Shown piece by piece: positions 16,512 through 24,017 of a stretch of 30,199 nt of DNA; the stretch's first letter is position 1, and each line of letters opens with the position of its first letter. The stretch is from Pseudomonadota bacterium (lineage in GTDB: Bacteria > Desulfobacterota > Desulfarculia > Desulfarculales > Desulfarculaceae), in assembly GCA_018902755.1 (NCBI GenBank), contig JAHIQI010000021.1:1-30199 (forward strand), in the 5' to 3' direction. The notes beneath the pieces were generated by a model. That model had not been told where the DNA came from, searched no databases, and was given only the letters and a program-made list of their open reading frames with translations. The position numbers and the translations under genes were made by a program.

Positions 16512-16566
16512 TGAAAGTCCCCTATGCCTTGTGGCCCTGCGAATTCCAGTCTCACCTCCGGCACCA
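16512..16566 (+). pseudogene. Decayed 3' remnant of a tRNA-Leu gene, possible attachment site
   Basis: The segment ends in CTCCGGC-A-CCA (16556-16566), a complete tRNA acceptor 3' strand with discriminator and CCA. A T-loop-like TTCCAGT lies at 16544-16550, with a T-stem pairing at only 3 of 5 positions. Before it, TGCCTTGTGGC resembles the long variable arm of tRNA-Leu. No 5' half (GCCGGAG, D-loop) precedes it. It is oriented like the better-preserved remnant at 18094-18150, and both are followed by AAAT-AT sequence. Confidence 0.5.
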
Positions 16567-16775
16567 AATAATATCATCCAGTTACGCTAATGGGGGCAAG
16601 CCTTGGGTTTGTCCCTTTTTCTTTCACGGAAGCATGGTGCAAGCAGGGGCGTAATTTCGGGCTCTTGTGTTTACCAAAGCATCCGTCCTATCCTGCAACC
16701 CGGCCATCACGAAGGACCTAGGGCAATCCGATTATCGTTGTGTTGCCTGATCACCTTAACGGAGTGGGTTGAGCC
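16567..16775. other. Intergenic region before the second MFS gene
   Basis: Together with the tRNA-like remnant this makes a 302-base gap without a gene. No promoter, operator of the shared type or recognisable RNA was found in it. Confidence 0.5.
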
Positions 16776-17972
16776 GTGAGTAGAGGACGGCCCCTGATTG
16801 GGATGTGTCTGGCCCGTGCCGGCAGCGGAATGATTTTCATGACCGTGGCTGCCACCATGACCACTCTGCAGGGTGAGTGGGGGATTTCGGCCGCCCAGGG
16901 CGGCGCCATCATTTCAAGCTTCAATCTTGGATACGCCGTGAGCCTGGTGTGGCTTTCCAGCCTTGCCGACCGTATTGGCGCAAGGAGGGTATTTTTATCT
17001 TCCCTCACCGCAGGGGCCCTGCTGGCCATCGTCTTCGCCCTGGCCGCCCGGGGCTATGTCTCCGCCCTCGTGTGTTACTGCCTGCTTGGGCTGGCCTTGG
17101 GCGGCACCTACACCACGGGCCTGATGATCCTTTCCGAACTATATCCCGCAGACCGTCGGGGCCGGGTGATGGGCACATACATCGCCAGCACCTCTCTGGG
17201 CTACACCCTGTCCTTGGTGATCAGCGGCTTTGCCCTGGCGGTTGGAGGCTATGCCTTGGCCTTCTGGCTGACCGCTCTTGGGCCGGTGCTGGGCGCAGCC
17301 GCGGCTTGGGCGGCACTTTGGCGGCCTCTCCCCGAACCCCGGACTCAGGAAACTGCCCCAGGACTTGTAAAGGAGGTGTTGGTCAACAAAAAAGCTATGC
17401 TGCTCATTGGCGGTTACACCCTGCACAACTGGGAACTGTTGGGCATGTGGGCCTGGAGCCCGGCTTTTATCGTAGCTTGTTTGGCCGCCGGCGGGTCCGC
17501 GGATGCCATCAGCCGTGGTTCCATGCTGGCTGGGCTCTTCCATCTCATGGGCTTGGTCGCCTCCTTTACGGCGGGCCACCTTTCTGATTTGCTAGGCCGT
17601 GCCAAAATCATGGTAGTCGCTGCGGCGGCTGGCGCTGTTGTTTCCCTGATCTTCGGCTGGACGCTTCTGCTGCCTTTCGGCCTGGTGATGACCCTGGGCC
17701 TGACTTATGCCTTCCTGGCCCTTTCTGATTCGCCTGTGCTGTCAGCCGCTCTTAGTGAGGCGGTCAATCCCCGCCGTCTAGGGGCGGCCTTTGGCTTGCG
17801 CTCCCTGTTGGGCTTTGGGGCCGGGGCGCTGTCTCCCATAGTATTCGGATTCATCTTAGATGCCATGGGCCAGAGCGCAGTCGGCTGGGGGTTGGGTTTC
17901 GGGGTGCTGGGCCTGGGTGGCTTAGGGGCCATGACCTGCGCCCTGGCTTATGGCAAAGCCATCAAAACCTAA
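16776..17972 (+). CDS. MFS transporter
   Basis: This 398-residue protein has about 12 predicted membrane helices. The motif-A loop SSLADRIGARRVF is near residues 60-72, and SELYPADRRGRVMG fits the loop between helices 4 and 5. The equivalent second-half loop reads AGHLSDLLGRAKI. The sequence is compact, with a short central loop, as in sugar/organic-anion facilitators. The GTG at 16776 is used as start; a GGAG lies about 12 bases upstream. The gene stands alone between two tRNA-Leu-like remnants, so it may have arrived with a separate integration event and need not belong to the catabolic pathway. The transported compound cannot be told from sequence. Confidence 0.85.
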   Translation: MSRGRPLIGMCLARAGSGMIFMTVAATMTTLQGEWGISAAQGGAIISSFNLGYAVSLVWLSSLADRIGARRVFLSSLTAGALLAIVFALAARGYVSALVCYCLLGLALGGTYTTGLMILSELYPADRRGRVMGTYIASTSLGYTLSLVISGFALAVGGYALAFWLTALGPVLGAAAAWAALWRPLPEPRTQETAPGLVKEVLVNKKAMLLIGGYTLHNWELLGMWAWSPAFIVACLAAGGSADAISRGSMLAGLFHLMGLVASFTAGHLSDLLGRAKIMVVAAAAGAVVSLIFGWTLLLPFGLVMTLGLTYAFLALSDSPVLSAALSEAVNPRRLGAAFGLRSLLGFGAGALSPIVFGFILDAMGQSAVGWGLGFGVLGLGGLGAMTCALAYGKAIKT

Positions 17973-18360
17973 GAAGACTCCTAGAGAAACCACAGTGACC
18001 TTCCCCCCTTCACCACCCGTTGAGCCAAACTTACTCTTTGTGATTATAGCTAGTTGCCTGTTATCACATGCTCCTTGCTATTTCCGCGGTTTCGACTTAA
18101 AATTCCCACGCCCAAAGGCCGTGCTGGTTCGATTCCCGCCCCGGGCACCAAATTATAACAAGGGCTTAGGGGATTGAACCTGGGCCGTCATTTTTCACGC
18201 GCTGCGTTTGCGCCGCGATTATGCAACATTCCATGCTGAAACAAGGTTGCTTGTCTTGCGGTGCAGGGTGGCCATCGGCACCGGCGGGATAGGCGCTGGC
18301 TGATCGCTTGCGCAAGGTTTTGCCGGGAGCGGCGTTGGCCAGGGACAAGGAAGGGCCTGC
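17973..18360. other. Intergenic region: island edge
   Basis: This 388-base gap has no gene. It contains the tRNA-Leu(UAA) remnant at 18094-18150. To its right, before thiE, no thiamine-pyrophosphate riboswitch motif is seen, nor a clear promoter. Confidence 0.5.
18094..18150 (+). pseudogene. 3' remnant of tRNA-Leu(UAA), likely integration scar
   Basis: The anticodon loop CTTAAAA (18096-18102, anticodon TAA) is followed by a variable arm with GCC/GGC complementarity, then a T-arm GCTGG-TTCGATT-CCCGC (18123-18139) with one mismatch. The acceptor strand CCCGGGC, discriminator A and encoded CCA (18140-18150) complete it. The matching 5' part (GCCCGGG and the D-arm) is absent upstream. A 3' fragment with foreign DNA to its left and core genes to its right is what integration into a tRNA 3' end leaves behind. 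Confidence 0.75.
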
Positions 18361-18990
18361 TTGAAAGACATAGATCGATTGCATGTCCTGACGGACACCG
18401 AGTTGCAGCAGCGCTACTCCCACGAAGAGTTGGCCCGGTTGGCCATCGCCGGCGGCGCGGGCGTGATTCAGTTTCGCCAAAAACAGGGTTCCACCCGGCA
18501 GATGATCGAGACGGCCCGCCACATGCTGGCCATCTGCCGTGGCCATAAGGCCAAGCTCATCATCAACGATCGGCTGGACGTGGCTCTGGCCGCCGGGGCC
18601 GATGGGGTCCACCTGGGACAGGACGACTTTCCCTTGGACCAGGCCCGGGAAATCCTGGGACCTGACAAGATCATTGGCGGTTCGGCTTCCAGCGTGGAAG
18701 AGGCCGCGCTTTGCCGGGCGGGCGGGGTGGATTACATCGGGCTGGGCCCGGTCTACCCCACCACCTCCAAGGCCGATGCCGGCCCGGCCGGCGGCCTGGA
18801 TCTGTTGCGGCGGGTGTCGCGCGAATTCGGCCTGCCGGTGATCGCCATAGGCGGCGTCAATGCGGCCCGGGCCGCCGAGGTTATGGGGGCGGGAGCCCAC
18901 GGCATGGCGGTCATCTCGGCCGTGTGCTGCCAGGCGGACCCTCAAGAGGCCGCCGCCGAGCTGCTGCGCGCCATGCTCGGTAACAGGTAA
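18361..18990 (+). CDS. thiE: Thiamine-phosphate synthase
   Basis: This 209-residue TIM-barrel enzyme joins hydroxymethylpyrimidine diphosphate and hydroxyethylthiazole phosphate to make thiamine phosphate. Family motifs in order are IQFRQK (about 37-42), LIINDRLDVA (about 66-75), ADGVHLGQDD (about 80-89), YIGLGPVYPTTSK (about 125-137) and IAIGGV near 161-166, ending in the phosphate-binding glycine-rich segments. The start is a TTG with AAGGAAGG upstream. Length is normal. It lies 56 bases before thiM, so the pair forms a thiazole-salvage operon. A thiD homologue is not seen in the window. This is the first backbone-type gene after the island edge. Confidence 0.93.
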   Translation: MKDIDRLHVLTDTELQQRYSHEELARLAIAGGAGVIQFRQKQGSTRQMIETARHMLAICRGHKAKLIINDRLDVALAAGADGVHLGQDDFPLDQAREILGPDKIIGGSASSVEEAALCRAGGVDYIGLGPVYPTTSKADAGPAGGLDLLRRVSREFGLPVIAIGGVNAARAAEVMGAGAHGMAVISAVCCQADPQEAAAELLRAMLGNR

Positions 18991-19046
18991 AACACCAACC
19001 GTCGCCATATTCAGGATTGCCCCTGTTAACTGTTTGGAGAGAACTC

Positions 19047-19850
19047 ATGGAGACTTTGGCCCAAAAAGCGGCGGAGTGCCTGGCCAGGGTCCGCGAGAAC
19101 CAACCGCTGGTCCACAACATCACCAACTTCGTGGTCATGAACTCCACGGCCAACGCCCTGCTTGCCTGCGGCGCTTCTCCGGTCATGGCCCACGCCATCG
19201 AAGAGGTGGAGCAGATGGTCTCCTTTGCCGGGGCCCTGGTGCTCAATATAGGCACCCTGACCCCGCCATGGATCGAGTCCATGCTGCTGGCCGCCAAGAA
19301 GGCCCGCATTCTGGGGGTGCCGGCGGTTCTGGACCCGGTGGGCTCGGGCGCCACCGAGTTTCGCACCAACTCCAGCCGCCGCATCATCAGCGAGGCCGGG
19401 GTGAGCCTGGTGCGCGGCAACGCCTCCGAGGTGCTTTCCTTGAGCGACAGAGCCGGTCAGACCAAGGGGGTGGATTCCACCCACAGCGTGGACGAGACCG
19501 CCCAGGCCGGGCGGGAGCTGGCCCTGGCTATCGCCACTCCGGTGGCCATCACCGGCGCGGTGGACCTGATCACCGACGGCAAGCGCACCCTGCGCGTGGC
19601 CAACGGCCACGCCCTGATGACCAAGGTAACCGGCACCGGCTGCCTGGCCACCGCGATCATCGGCGCGTTTTTGGCCGTGGAGCCCGACACCCTGGAGGCC
19701 ACGGCGGCGGCCCTGGCCTACGTGGGCCTGGCCGGCGAGAAAGCCGCGGCAATCTCCAGCGGGCCGGGCAGCCTCCAGGTGAACCTGCTGGACGCCCTGT
19801 ACAACATCTCCCCCGCCGATCTGGCCCAGGGGGCCAGGATTATCGCCTAG
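19047..19850 (+). CDS. thiM: Hydroxyethylthiazole kinase
   Basis: This 267-residue ribokinase-like enzyme phosphorylates 4-methyl-5-(2-hydroxyethyl)thiazole, the salvage route that feeds ThiE. Visible landmarks are PLVHNITNFVVMN near residues 19-31, VLDPVGSGAT near 95-104, VRGNASEVLSL and the catalytic VTGTGCLATAIIGAF near 193-207, with the anion-hole GTGC. The ATG at 19047 is chosen because GGAGAG lies 6 bases upstream; a longer reading from 19017 adds ten unconvincing residues. It follows thiE closely, so both are probably transcribed together. Confidence 0.94.
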   Translation: METLAQKAAECLARVRENQPLVHNITNFVVMNSTANALLACGASPVMAHAIEEVEQMVSFAGALVLNIGTLTPPWIESMLLAAKKARILGVPAVLDPVGSGATEFRTNSSRRIISEAGVSLVRGNASEVLSLSDRAGQTKGVDSTHSVDETAQAGRELALAIATPVAITGAVDLITDGKRTLRVANGHALMTKVTGTGCLATAIIGAFLAVEPDTLEATAAALAYVGLAGEKAAAISSGPGSLQVNLLDALYNISPADLAQGARIIA

Positions 19851-20047
19851 GGGAGATTTTCACCGGCAAGACGGCATCGCCGACGGCTTATGCGCCCATA
19901 CGGTCTCTGACCTTCTAGGAAGAGAGCGGCCGGAGTAGACCGCCTTTTAGCCCGTCAAACCAAGCCGAAGCCATCCAGCCCCAGCGGTGCTGGCAAGCTC
20001 CCGTGGCCGAGGCTGTCCAGCCGCGAGTCGGCCCGCGCAAGGGCCTG

Positions 20048-21358
20048 CTAGGCGCTGGGCGGCGCGGCCTTGCTTTTGGTTAGGATAAGGGCGTAGGCCC
20101 CCATGACCACCATGACCAAAGCTATCACCAGCCACAGCTCATCCAGGGTGGCCGAAGCAAATGCCGAGATTATGAAGATCGAGGAGAGCAGCACGATGAT
20201 CATGTTGCCGACGGAGCGGGTGCCGTTCTCCCGGTCCTTTTTCACGATGGCGATGCCGGACCAGAAATAGGGGAACAGCAACAGGAGCACCGAGATGGTG
20301 ACGGTGATGTTGAAGGCCACGGCGATGTTGCTGCCCAGGGACATCAGGATCAACTCCACCACGGTCATGATCACGCCGTTGATGACCAGCCCCTTGCTGT
20401 AGATGCCGTATTTGTTGGTGTAGGAGTAGGCCTTGGGCAAGAACCCGTTGTCCGCGCTGGTCTTGGCCGCACTGGCCGAGGAAAGGTTCCATACCATGAA
20501 GCTGGCGATGCAGGCGATGGCCATGACCGCCGAAACCACCTCGCCCACGATCTTGGATTGGAAGATATGGTTCATGGACATGGCGAAAGAGGCGGGGGCC
20601 TGCTGAATCTGCTTGGCCGGGAACATGCCCTCGATCACCGTGGTGGAGGCGATGTAGATGATGGCCACGATGATGAATCCCACGATGGTGGCGATGGGCA
20701 CGACCTTTTTAGGGTTGGCGATCTGCGCGTTGTTGGTGGCGATGCTCTCCACGCCCACGAAGGAGAATATGAGCACCGCGAAACCGGACATGATGGCCTT
20801 GCCTTCTCCCAGGCCGGATACGTTCCAGTTCTGCTGGAACTGGGCCGGGTCGAAGTCCAGCCAACCGGCGGTGGCGGTGATGATCACCGAAATGAGCAGC
20901 AAGGTGACCGTGATGGACACCACCTTGCTGATGATGCCCACGCCGCGCATGGACATCCATACGAACAGCCAGATCAGGATTATCACCGTGATGCCCAGGA
21001 ATATGGGGTGGTTCAGGGCCGGGACGAACATGGCCAAATAGCCCAGCCCCGCGATGAGTATGGACACGTTGGAGATTAGGTTGCCGTATACATAGAAGAA
21101 GCCGCTCTTGGCCCCCAGCACCGGGTTGACGTAGGTGGCCAGGGCGGTGGGGCTGGGGTCTTCGAACATGCTGCCCGCCCGCACGTATACCATGGTCAAA
21201 AACAGTGCGCCGATGGTGACCAGCAGAAACGAGATGAGGGTGATGGATCCGGTGGCGGCCAACTGTTGGGGCAGGGCGATGACGCCGCTGCCGGCAAGAC
21301 TTGATACGATGAGGAATATAGCGCCGACCAACCCGAGTTTTTTCGCTTCACTGGTCAT
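20048..21358 (-). CDS. APC-family amino acid/polyamine transporter
   Basis: This 436-residue protein has about 12 membrane helices and an APC fold. The N-terminal unwound-helix motif SSLAGSGVIALPQQLA (about 18-33) contains the GSGV glycine signature of the AdiC/CadB/PotE exchangers, and FVGVESIATNNAQIANPKK forms the helix 6 region. It is probably an amino acid or polyamine exchanger; the substrate is not identifiable. The ATG at 21358 has AGGGGG upstream, whereas an in-frame ATG at 21391 has no ribosome site. It lies 181 bases downstream of the K+ channel gene on the same strand. No decarboxylase, the usual partner of an exchanger in this group, is adjacent. Confidence 0.88.
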   Translation of the reverse strand: MTSEAKKLGLVGAIFLIVSSLAGSGVIALPQQLAATGSITLISFLLVTIGALFLTMVYVRAGSMFEDPSPTALATYVNPVLGAKSGFFYVYGNLISNVSILIAGLGYLAMFVPALNHPIFLGITVIILIWLFVWMSMRGVGIISKVVSITVTLLLISVIITATAGWLDFDPAQFQQNWNVSGLGEGKAIMSGFAVLIFSFVGVESIATNNAQIANPKKVVPIATIVGFIIVAIIYIASTTVIEGMFPAKQIQQAPASFAMSMNHIFQSKIVGEVVSAVMAIACIASFMVWNLSSASAAKTSADNGFLPKAYSYTNKYGIYSKGLVINGVIMTVVELILMSLGSNIAVAFNITVTISVLLLLFPYFWSGIAIVKKDRENGTRSVGNMIIVLLSSIFIISAFASATLDELWLVIALVMVVMGAYALILTKSKAAPPSA

Positions 21359-21539
21359 TTCCCGCCCCCTGTCCGGTAGTCCCCGGATCATTGAAAAACA
21401 AGCATCGCAAATCGGGCAATCATTTCCGGCCGTCAGCGCCTGGCCCCGGCCGTTCTCCTGCCAACACTATGGAATAAGCCGGACCGCAACGCAACCTCGC
21501 TTGCTTCAGGTTTGGCCGCCGCTCATTGCCGGGCCGGGG

Positions 21540-22268
21540 CTAGGGTATCGTTTTGGCCGATGCCTGCGTTTTCCTGTCTCTGAGCAGGCGGGCGGACAAA
21601 CTGCTGCCCACCAGGTAGGCCACCAGAATGGCCAGGTAAAGCTGCCCGATCAGTGCCTCCACGCCGGCGAACATCTGGGCGAAGCCGCTGATGGGGGCGA
21701 TGTCGCCGTAACCCACCGTGGTCAGGGTGACCAGGCTGAAATAGATCATGGTCAGGTAGATGTGGGCCGGGTGCTGGAAGTTGAGCAGGGTGGGCGGGTT
21801 GAAGCTTTGGGGGTTGAGCATGACCAGGAGGCTGTAGAGGCAGGAAAAGCTGATGGCCAAGAGCACATAGGCGGCCACCGAGGCCAACAGGGCATCCAGG
21901 GTGACGCCTCTGCGGTTCTCGGCCACAAAGGCCAGCACCGCCACGGTGCATCCGAAGCTGAAGAAGGTGTAGAAGAACGAGCAAAGCACAAAGGCCATTT
22001 GGGCGGCGGCCGGCGACAGGAACATATAGCCCGCCACGAAGGAGCCGAAGGCCAGGGCCCAGGTGACCAGCAAGGGCCAGCGCATCCTGCGGCCCATGAT
22101 GCTGGCCCCGGCGGCCACCACCAGGGAATCCAGCATGACCATCTCGGTGATCGCGCCCATGATCTTGTGCTGCATCAACACGGGAACCAACAGAAGCAGC
22201 ACCATAAGCAGGACTACCAGTTGCAGGAACCGGTACTTTTTCAGGTGGGCGGGAAATATGGTCGGCAT
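21540..22268 (-). CDS. Ion-channel protein with K+ selectivity filter
   Basis: This is a 242-residue membrane protein ending in a two-helix pore module. The selectivity filter TLTTVGYGD is at residues 181-189, between a helix around 125-150 and a final helix around 197-222. About four further hydrophobic segments precede the pore module, giving a six-TM-like layout. There is no charged S4-like voltage sensor and no C-terminal RCK/TrkA domain, so gating is unknown. It lies near an MscS-type channel, which suggests a small osmotic or ionic stress neighbourhood. It is probably transcribed on the minus strand from a promoter in the 22270-22400 gap. Confidence 0.88.
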   Translation of the reverse strand: MPTIFPAHLKKYRFLQLVVLLMVLLLLVPVLMQHKIMGAITEMVMLDSLVVAAGASIMGRRMRWPLLVTWALAFGSFVAGYMFLSPAAAQMAFVLCSFFYTFFSFGCTVAVLAFVAENRRGVTLDALLASVAAYVLLAISFSCLYSLLVMLNPQSFNPPTLLNFQHPAHIYLTMIYFSLVTLTTVGYGDIAPISGFAQMFAGVEALIGQLYLAILVAYLVGSSLSARLLRDRKTQASAKTIP

Positions 22269-22408
22269 TTAGCACCCCCAGATACGGATAATTCTGAGGG
22301 GCTCCCGAGCCCGGGGCTCACCCCTCGGGACATCAGCCTCATATTAGCCGGTGCGCCGACGGAATAAAATCGCCTTGTGAATGCTCCGGGCCGGGCCGGA
22401 GCAAAAGA

Positions 22409-22453
22409 AACGGCCAGGCGTCTCGGGGTTGGTTCCGATGACGCCTGGCCGTT
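22409..22453 (-). terminator. Rho-independent terminator (minus strand)
   Basis: A perfect 14-bp stem joins 22409-22422 to 22440-22453, with further pairing inside the loop. Read on the minus strand it is followed by TTTCTTTTG, a T-rich tract. It would end transcription coming from the mscS/NifX-fragment side. A second hairpin, GCTCCGG/CCGGAGC (22383-22402), lies beside it. Confidence 0.75.
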
Positions 22454-22524
22454 ATGGCGGGGAGGGCGTTATAGTTCAGCAAAGGTGTAGGGTCAGGATG
22501 ACGCCCCCGTTGTCGCCTTGGTGT

Positions 22525-22830
22525 TTACATGCAGCCCATGCCGCCGCCCATGCCCATCTTTTCGGCGCAGCAGGCCTTGCCCTTGCGGATGCGCAGGGCC
22601 GAGAGGTCGTCGCCCGCGTAGATGGCCCGTAGCGCCTCCTCGATAAAGCCGCTCACCTCCAGGGGCTCCACGCCGTAGCCGGTCAGCACCGCCCGGGGCG
22701 TCTCGCCGATGCCGCTGATCAGCACGTTGCGGCAGTCGCCCAGGGATTCGGCCAGCTTTTTCCAGCGCAGTTCGCCGCCCCCTGGGGCGTATCCAGAGGG
22801 CGGCGGAAGATCTTGGTTAAAGCGGATGCT
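22525..22830 (-). pseudogene. 5'-truncated NifB/NifX-domain protein fragment
   Basis: The minus strand encodes about 101 residues of open frame that resemble the C-terminal dinitrogenase iron-molybdenum cofactor (NifX-like) domain of NifB-related radical SAM proteins. It contains ELRWKKLAESLGDCRNVLIS, then GIGETPRAVL and the methionine/cysteine-rich tail ACCAEKMGMGGGMGCM. A stop codon at 22831-22833 sits directly upstream, and no ATG lies in the domain's N-terminal part; a GTG at 22725 could only start a 66-residue remainder. The radical SAM portion is missing. The fragment abuts the 3' end of the mscS gene, as if a deletion or insertion removed the 5' portion. It is most likely a relic. Confidence 0.6.
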
Positions 22831-22835
22831 TTAAG

Positions 22836-23651
22836 TTAGGCCGGGGTGTCCTCGCGGGCCGGGGCGCTGCCCACCAGGGCCAGTCGGGGCGCGGCCATGG
22901 CGATGCCCTCCTCGGCGAACCTGTTGTCGATCACCTCGTTGAGGGACCACTTGCCGGTGATGGCGTGTTTGCGGGCCACCCAGAAGCGGGCCTGCATCTC
23001 CCGGTAGTTGGGTGAGAACCTGGCGATCACCACCTTGGGGGCGGGCTTGTCCAGCACCCGCTCGTCACCCTCCAAGATGTCCATCACCACTTTTTTCACC
23101 TTGGCCAGGTCCTGGTCGTAAGGAATGAAAAAGTCGATGTCCACCCGGCGCTTGGGCTTGGCGCTGAAGTTCACCACCTGGTCGTTCATCACCTTGTGGT
23201 TGGGGATGAAGACCACCTTGCCGTCAAAGGTTTTGAGCTGGGTGTACATGATGGAGACCGCCTCCACGTTGCCCACCTTGCCGCCGATGCCTACGGTGTC
23301 GCCCTTCTTGAGAGGCAGCCTGGGGATGTAGGGCTTGGCGATGATGTAGGCGGCCACCAGGACCATGAGGATCACCACTATGGTGCGGAACAGGAGCATG
23401 CCCGGGAAGCCCAGCACGTTGAGCACCACCAGGGCGGCCATGAACAGCACTATGATGTGCAGGCCGGTGACCGACATGGCCGCCCGGCGCTCGGGTACGC
23501 CGAACTTCACCAGGAGGTTGGCCAGCACCCGCCCCAGGAATATGGTCAAGAACAGGACGATCACCAACAGTATCAACGCCTTGACCACAATAGGCCCGAA
23601 CTTGTTTCCAACATCGCTGATTTGGGTGACGTAAGTGGTCATAGTGTCCAT
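22836..23651 (-). CDS. MscS-family small-conductance mechanosensitive channel
   Basis: This 271-residue MscS-type channel has three N-terminal hydrophobic segments (about 20-45, 58-80 and 84-105). The pore-following beta domain follows, with KKGDTVGIGGKVGNVEAVSIMYTQ-like sequence near 115-138 and FIPNHKVMNDQVVNFS near 147-162. The C-terminal alpha/beta domain runs to about residue 245. It releases solutes on hypo-osmotic shock. The ATG at 23651 is preferred because GGAG lies six bases before it; another ATG six bases upstream overlaps that ribosome site. It is divergent from the efflux operon. Confidence 0.9.
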   Translation of the reverse strand: MDTMTTYVTQISDVGNKFGPIVVKALILLVIVLFLTIFLGRVLANLLVKFGVPERRAAMSVTGLHIIVLFMAALVVLNVLGFPGMLLFRTIVVILMVLVAAYIIAKPYIPRLPLKKGDTVGIGGKVGNVEAVSIMYTQLKTFDGKVVFIPNHKVMNDQVVNFSAKPKRRVDIDFFIPYDQDLAKVKKVVMDILEGDERVLDKPAPKVVIARFSPNYREMQARFWVARKHAITGKWSLNEVIDNRFAEEGIAMAAPRLALVGSAPAREDTPA

Positions 23652-24017
23652 TAGCATCTCCAGGGGTGGTGGAACGGCAGCGGCACGGAGCCTGCCGGAC
23701 GGTGCGCCGCCGGGGGGGCGTCATGCGTTCTCCGGCGGCGTTTCCTATTCAGGCTACACCGTGGGCCTTATCTAAGTCCATAACTCAGCATGACATTTCT
23801 GAGCGGCCGCCTCCCCAGGGGCGGCAAAAGCATATTAAGGTGCATAAACCATAGTAAATTTAGGTTGTCGCCCCGCACGGGTCCCCCCGCATGGCTGCGG
23901 CATCCGCCCGGGAGAGGCGGCCCGAGGAGACGGGATTTGCCGCAACAGGCCGCTAAGCATCACAAATTGATGATTATGGTTGGCTTAGTAAGGAGTGCGA
24001 GGCTATTATCAGGCGAC
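23652..24017. other. Divergent promoter region with tandem hairpins
   Basis: This is a 366-base gap between mscS and the efflux operon. Three small hairpins follow one another on the plus strand: CCGCA/TGCGG (23887-23900), CCGCC/GGCGG (23904-23920) and CCCG/CGGG (23921-23934), about 85 bases before the next start codon. They could form a structured leader; no known riboswitch consensus was recognised. Confidence 0.4.

Noticed and set aside
18165..18200. A minus-strand tRNA T-arm suggested by GGTTCAATCCCC
   Set aside because: The flanking bases do not form a T-stem and no acceptor strand with CCA follows.
18151..18360. Thiamine-pyrophosphate riboswitch before thiE
   Set aside because: The CTGAGA and the GAACCTGATCTGG-type segments of the THI box are not found; only a chance GAACCTG is present.
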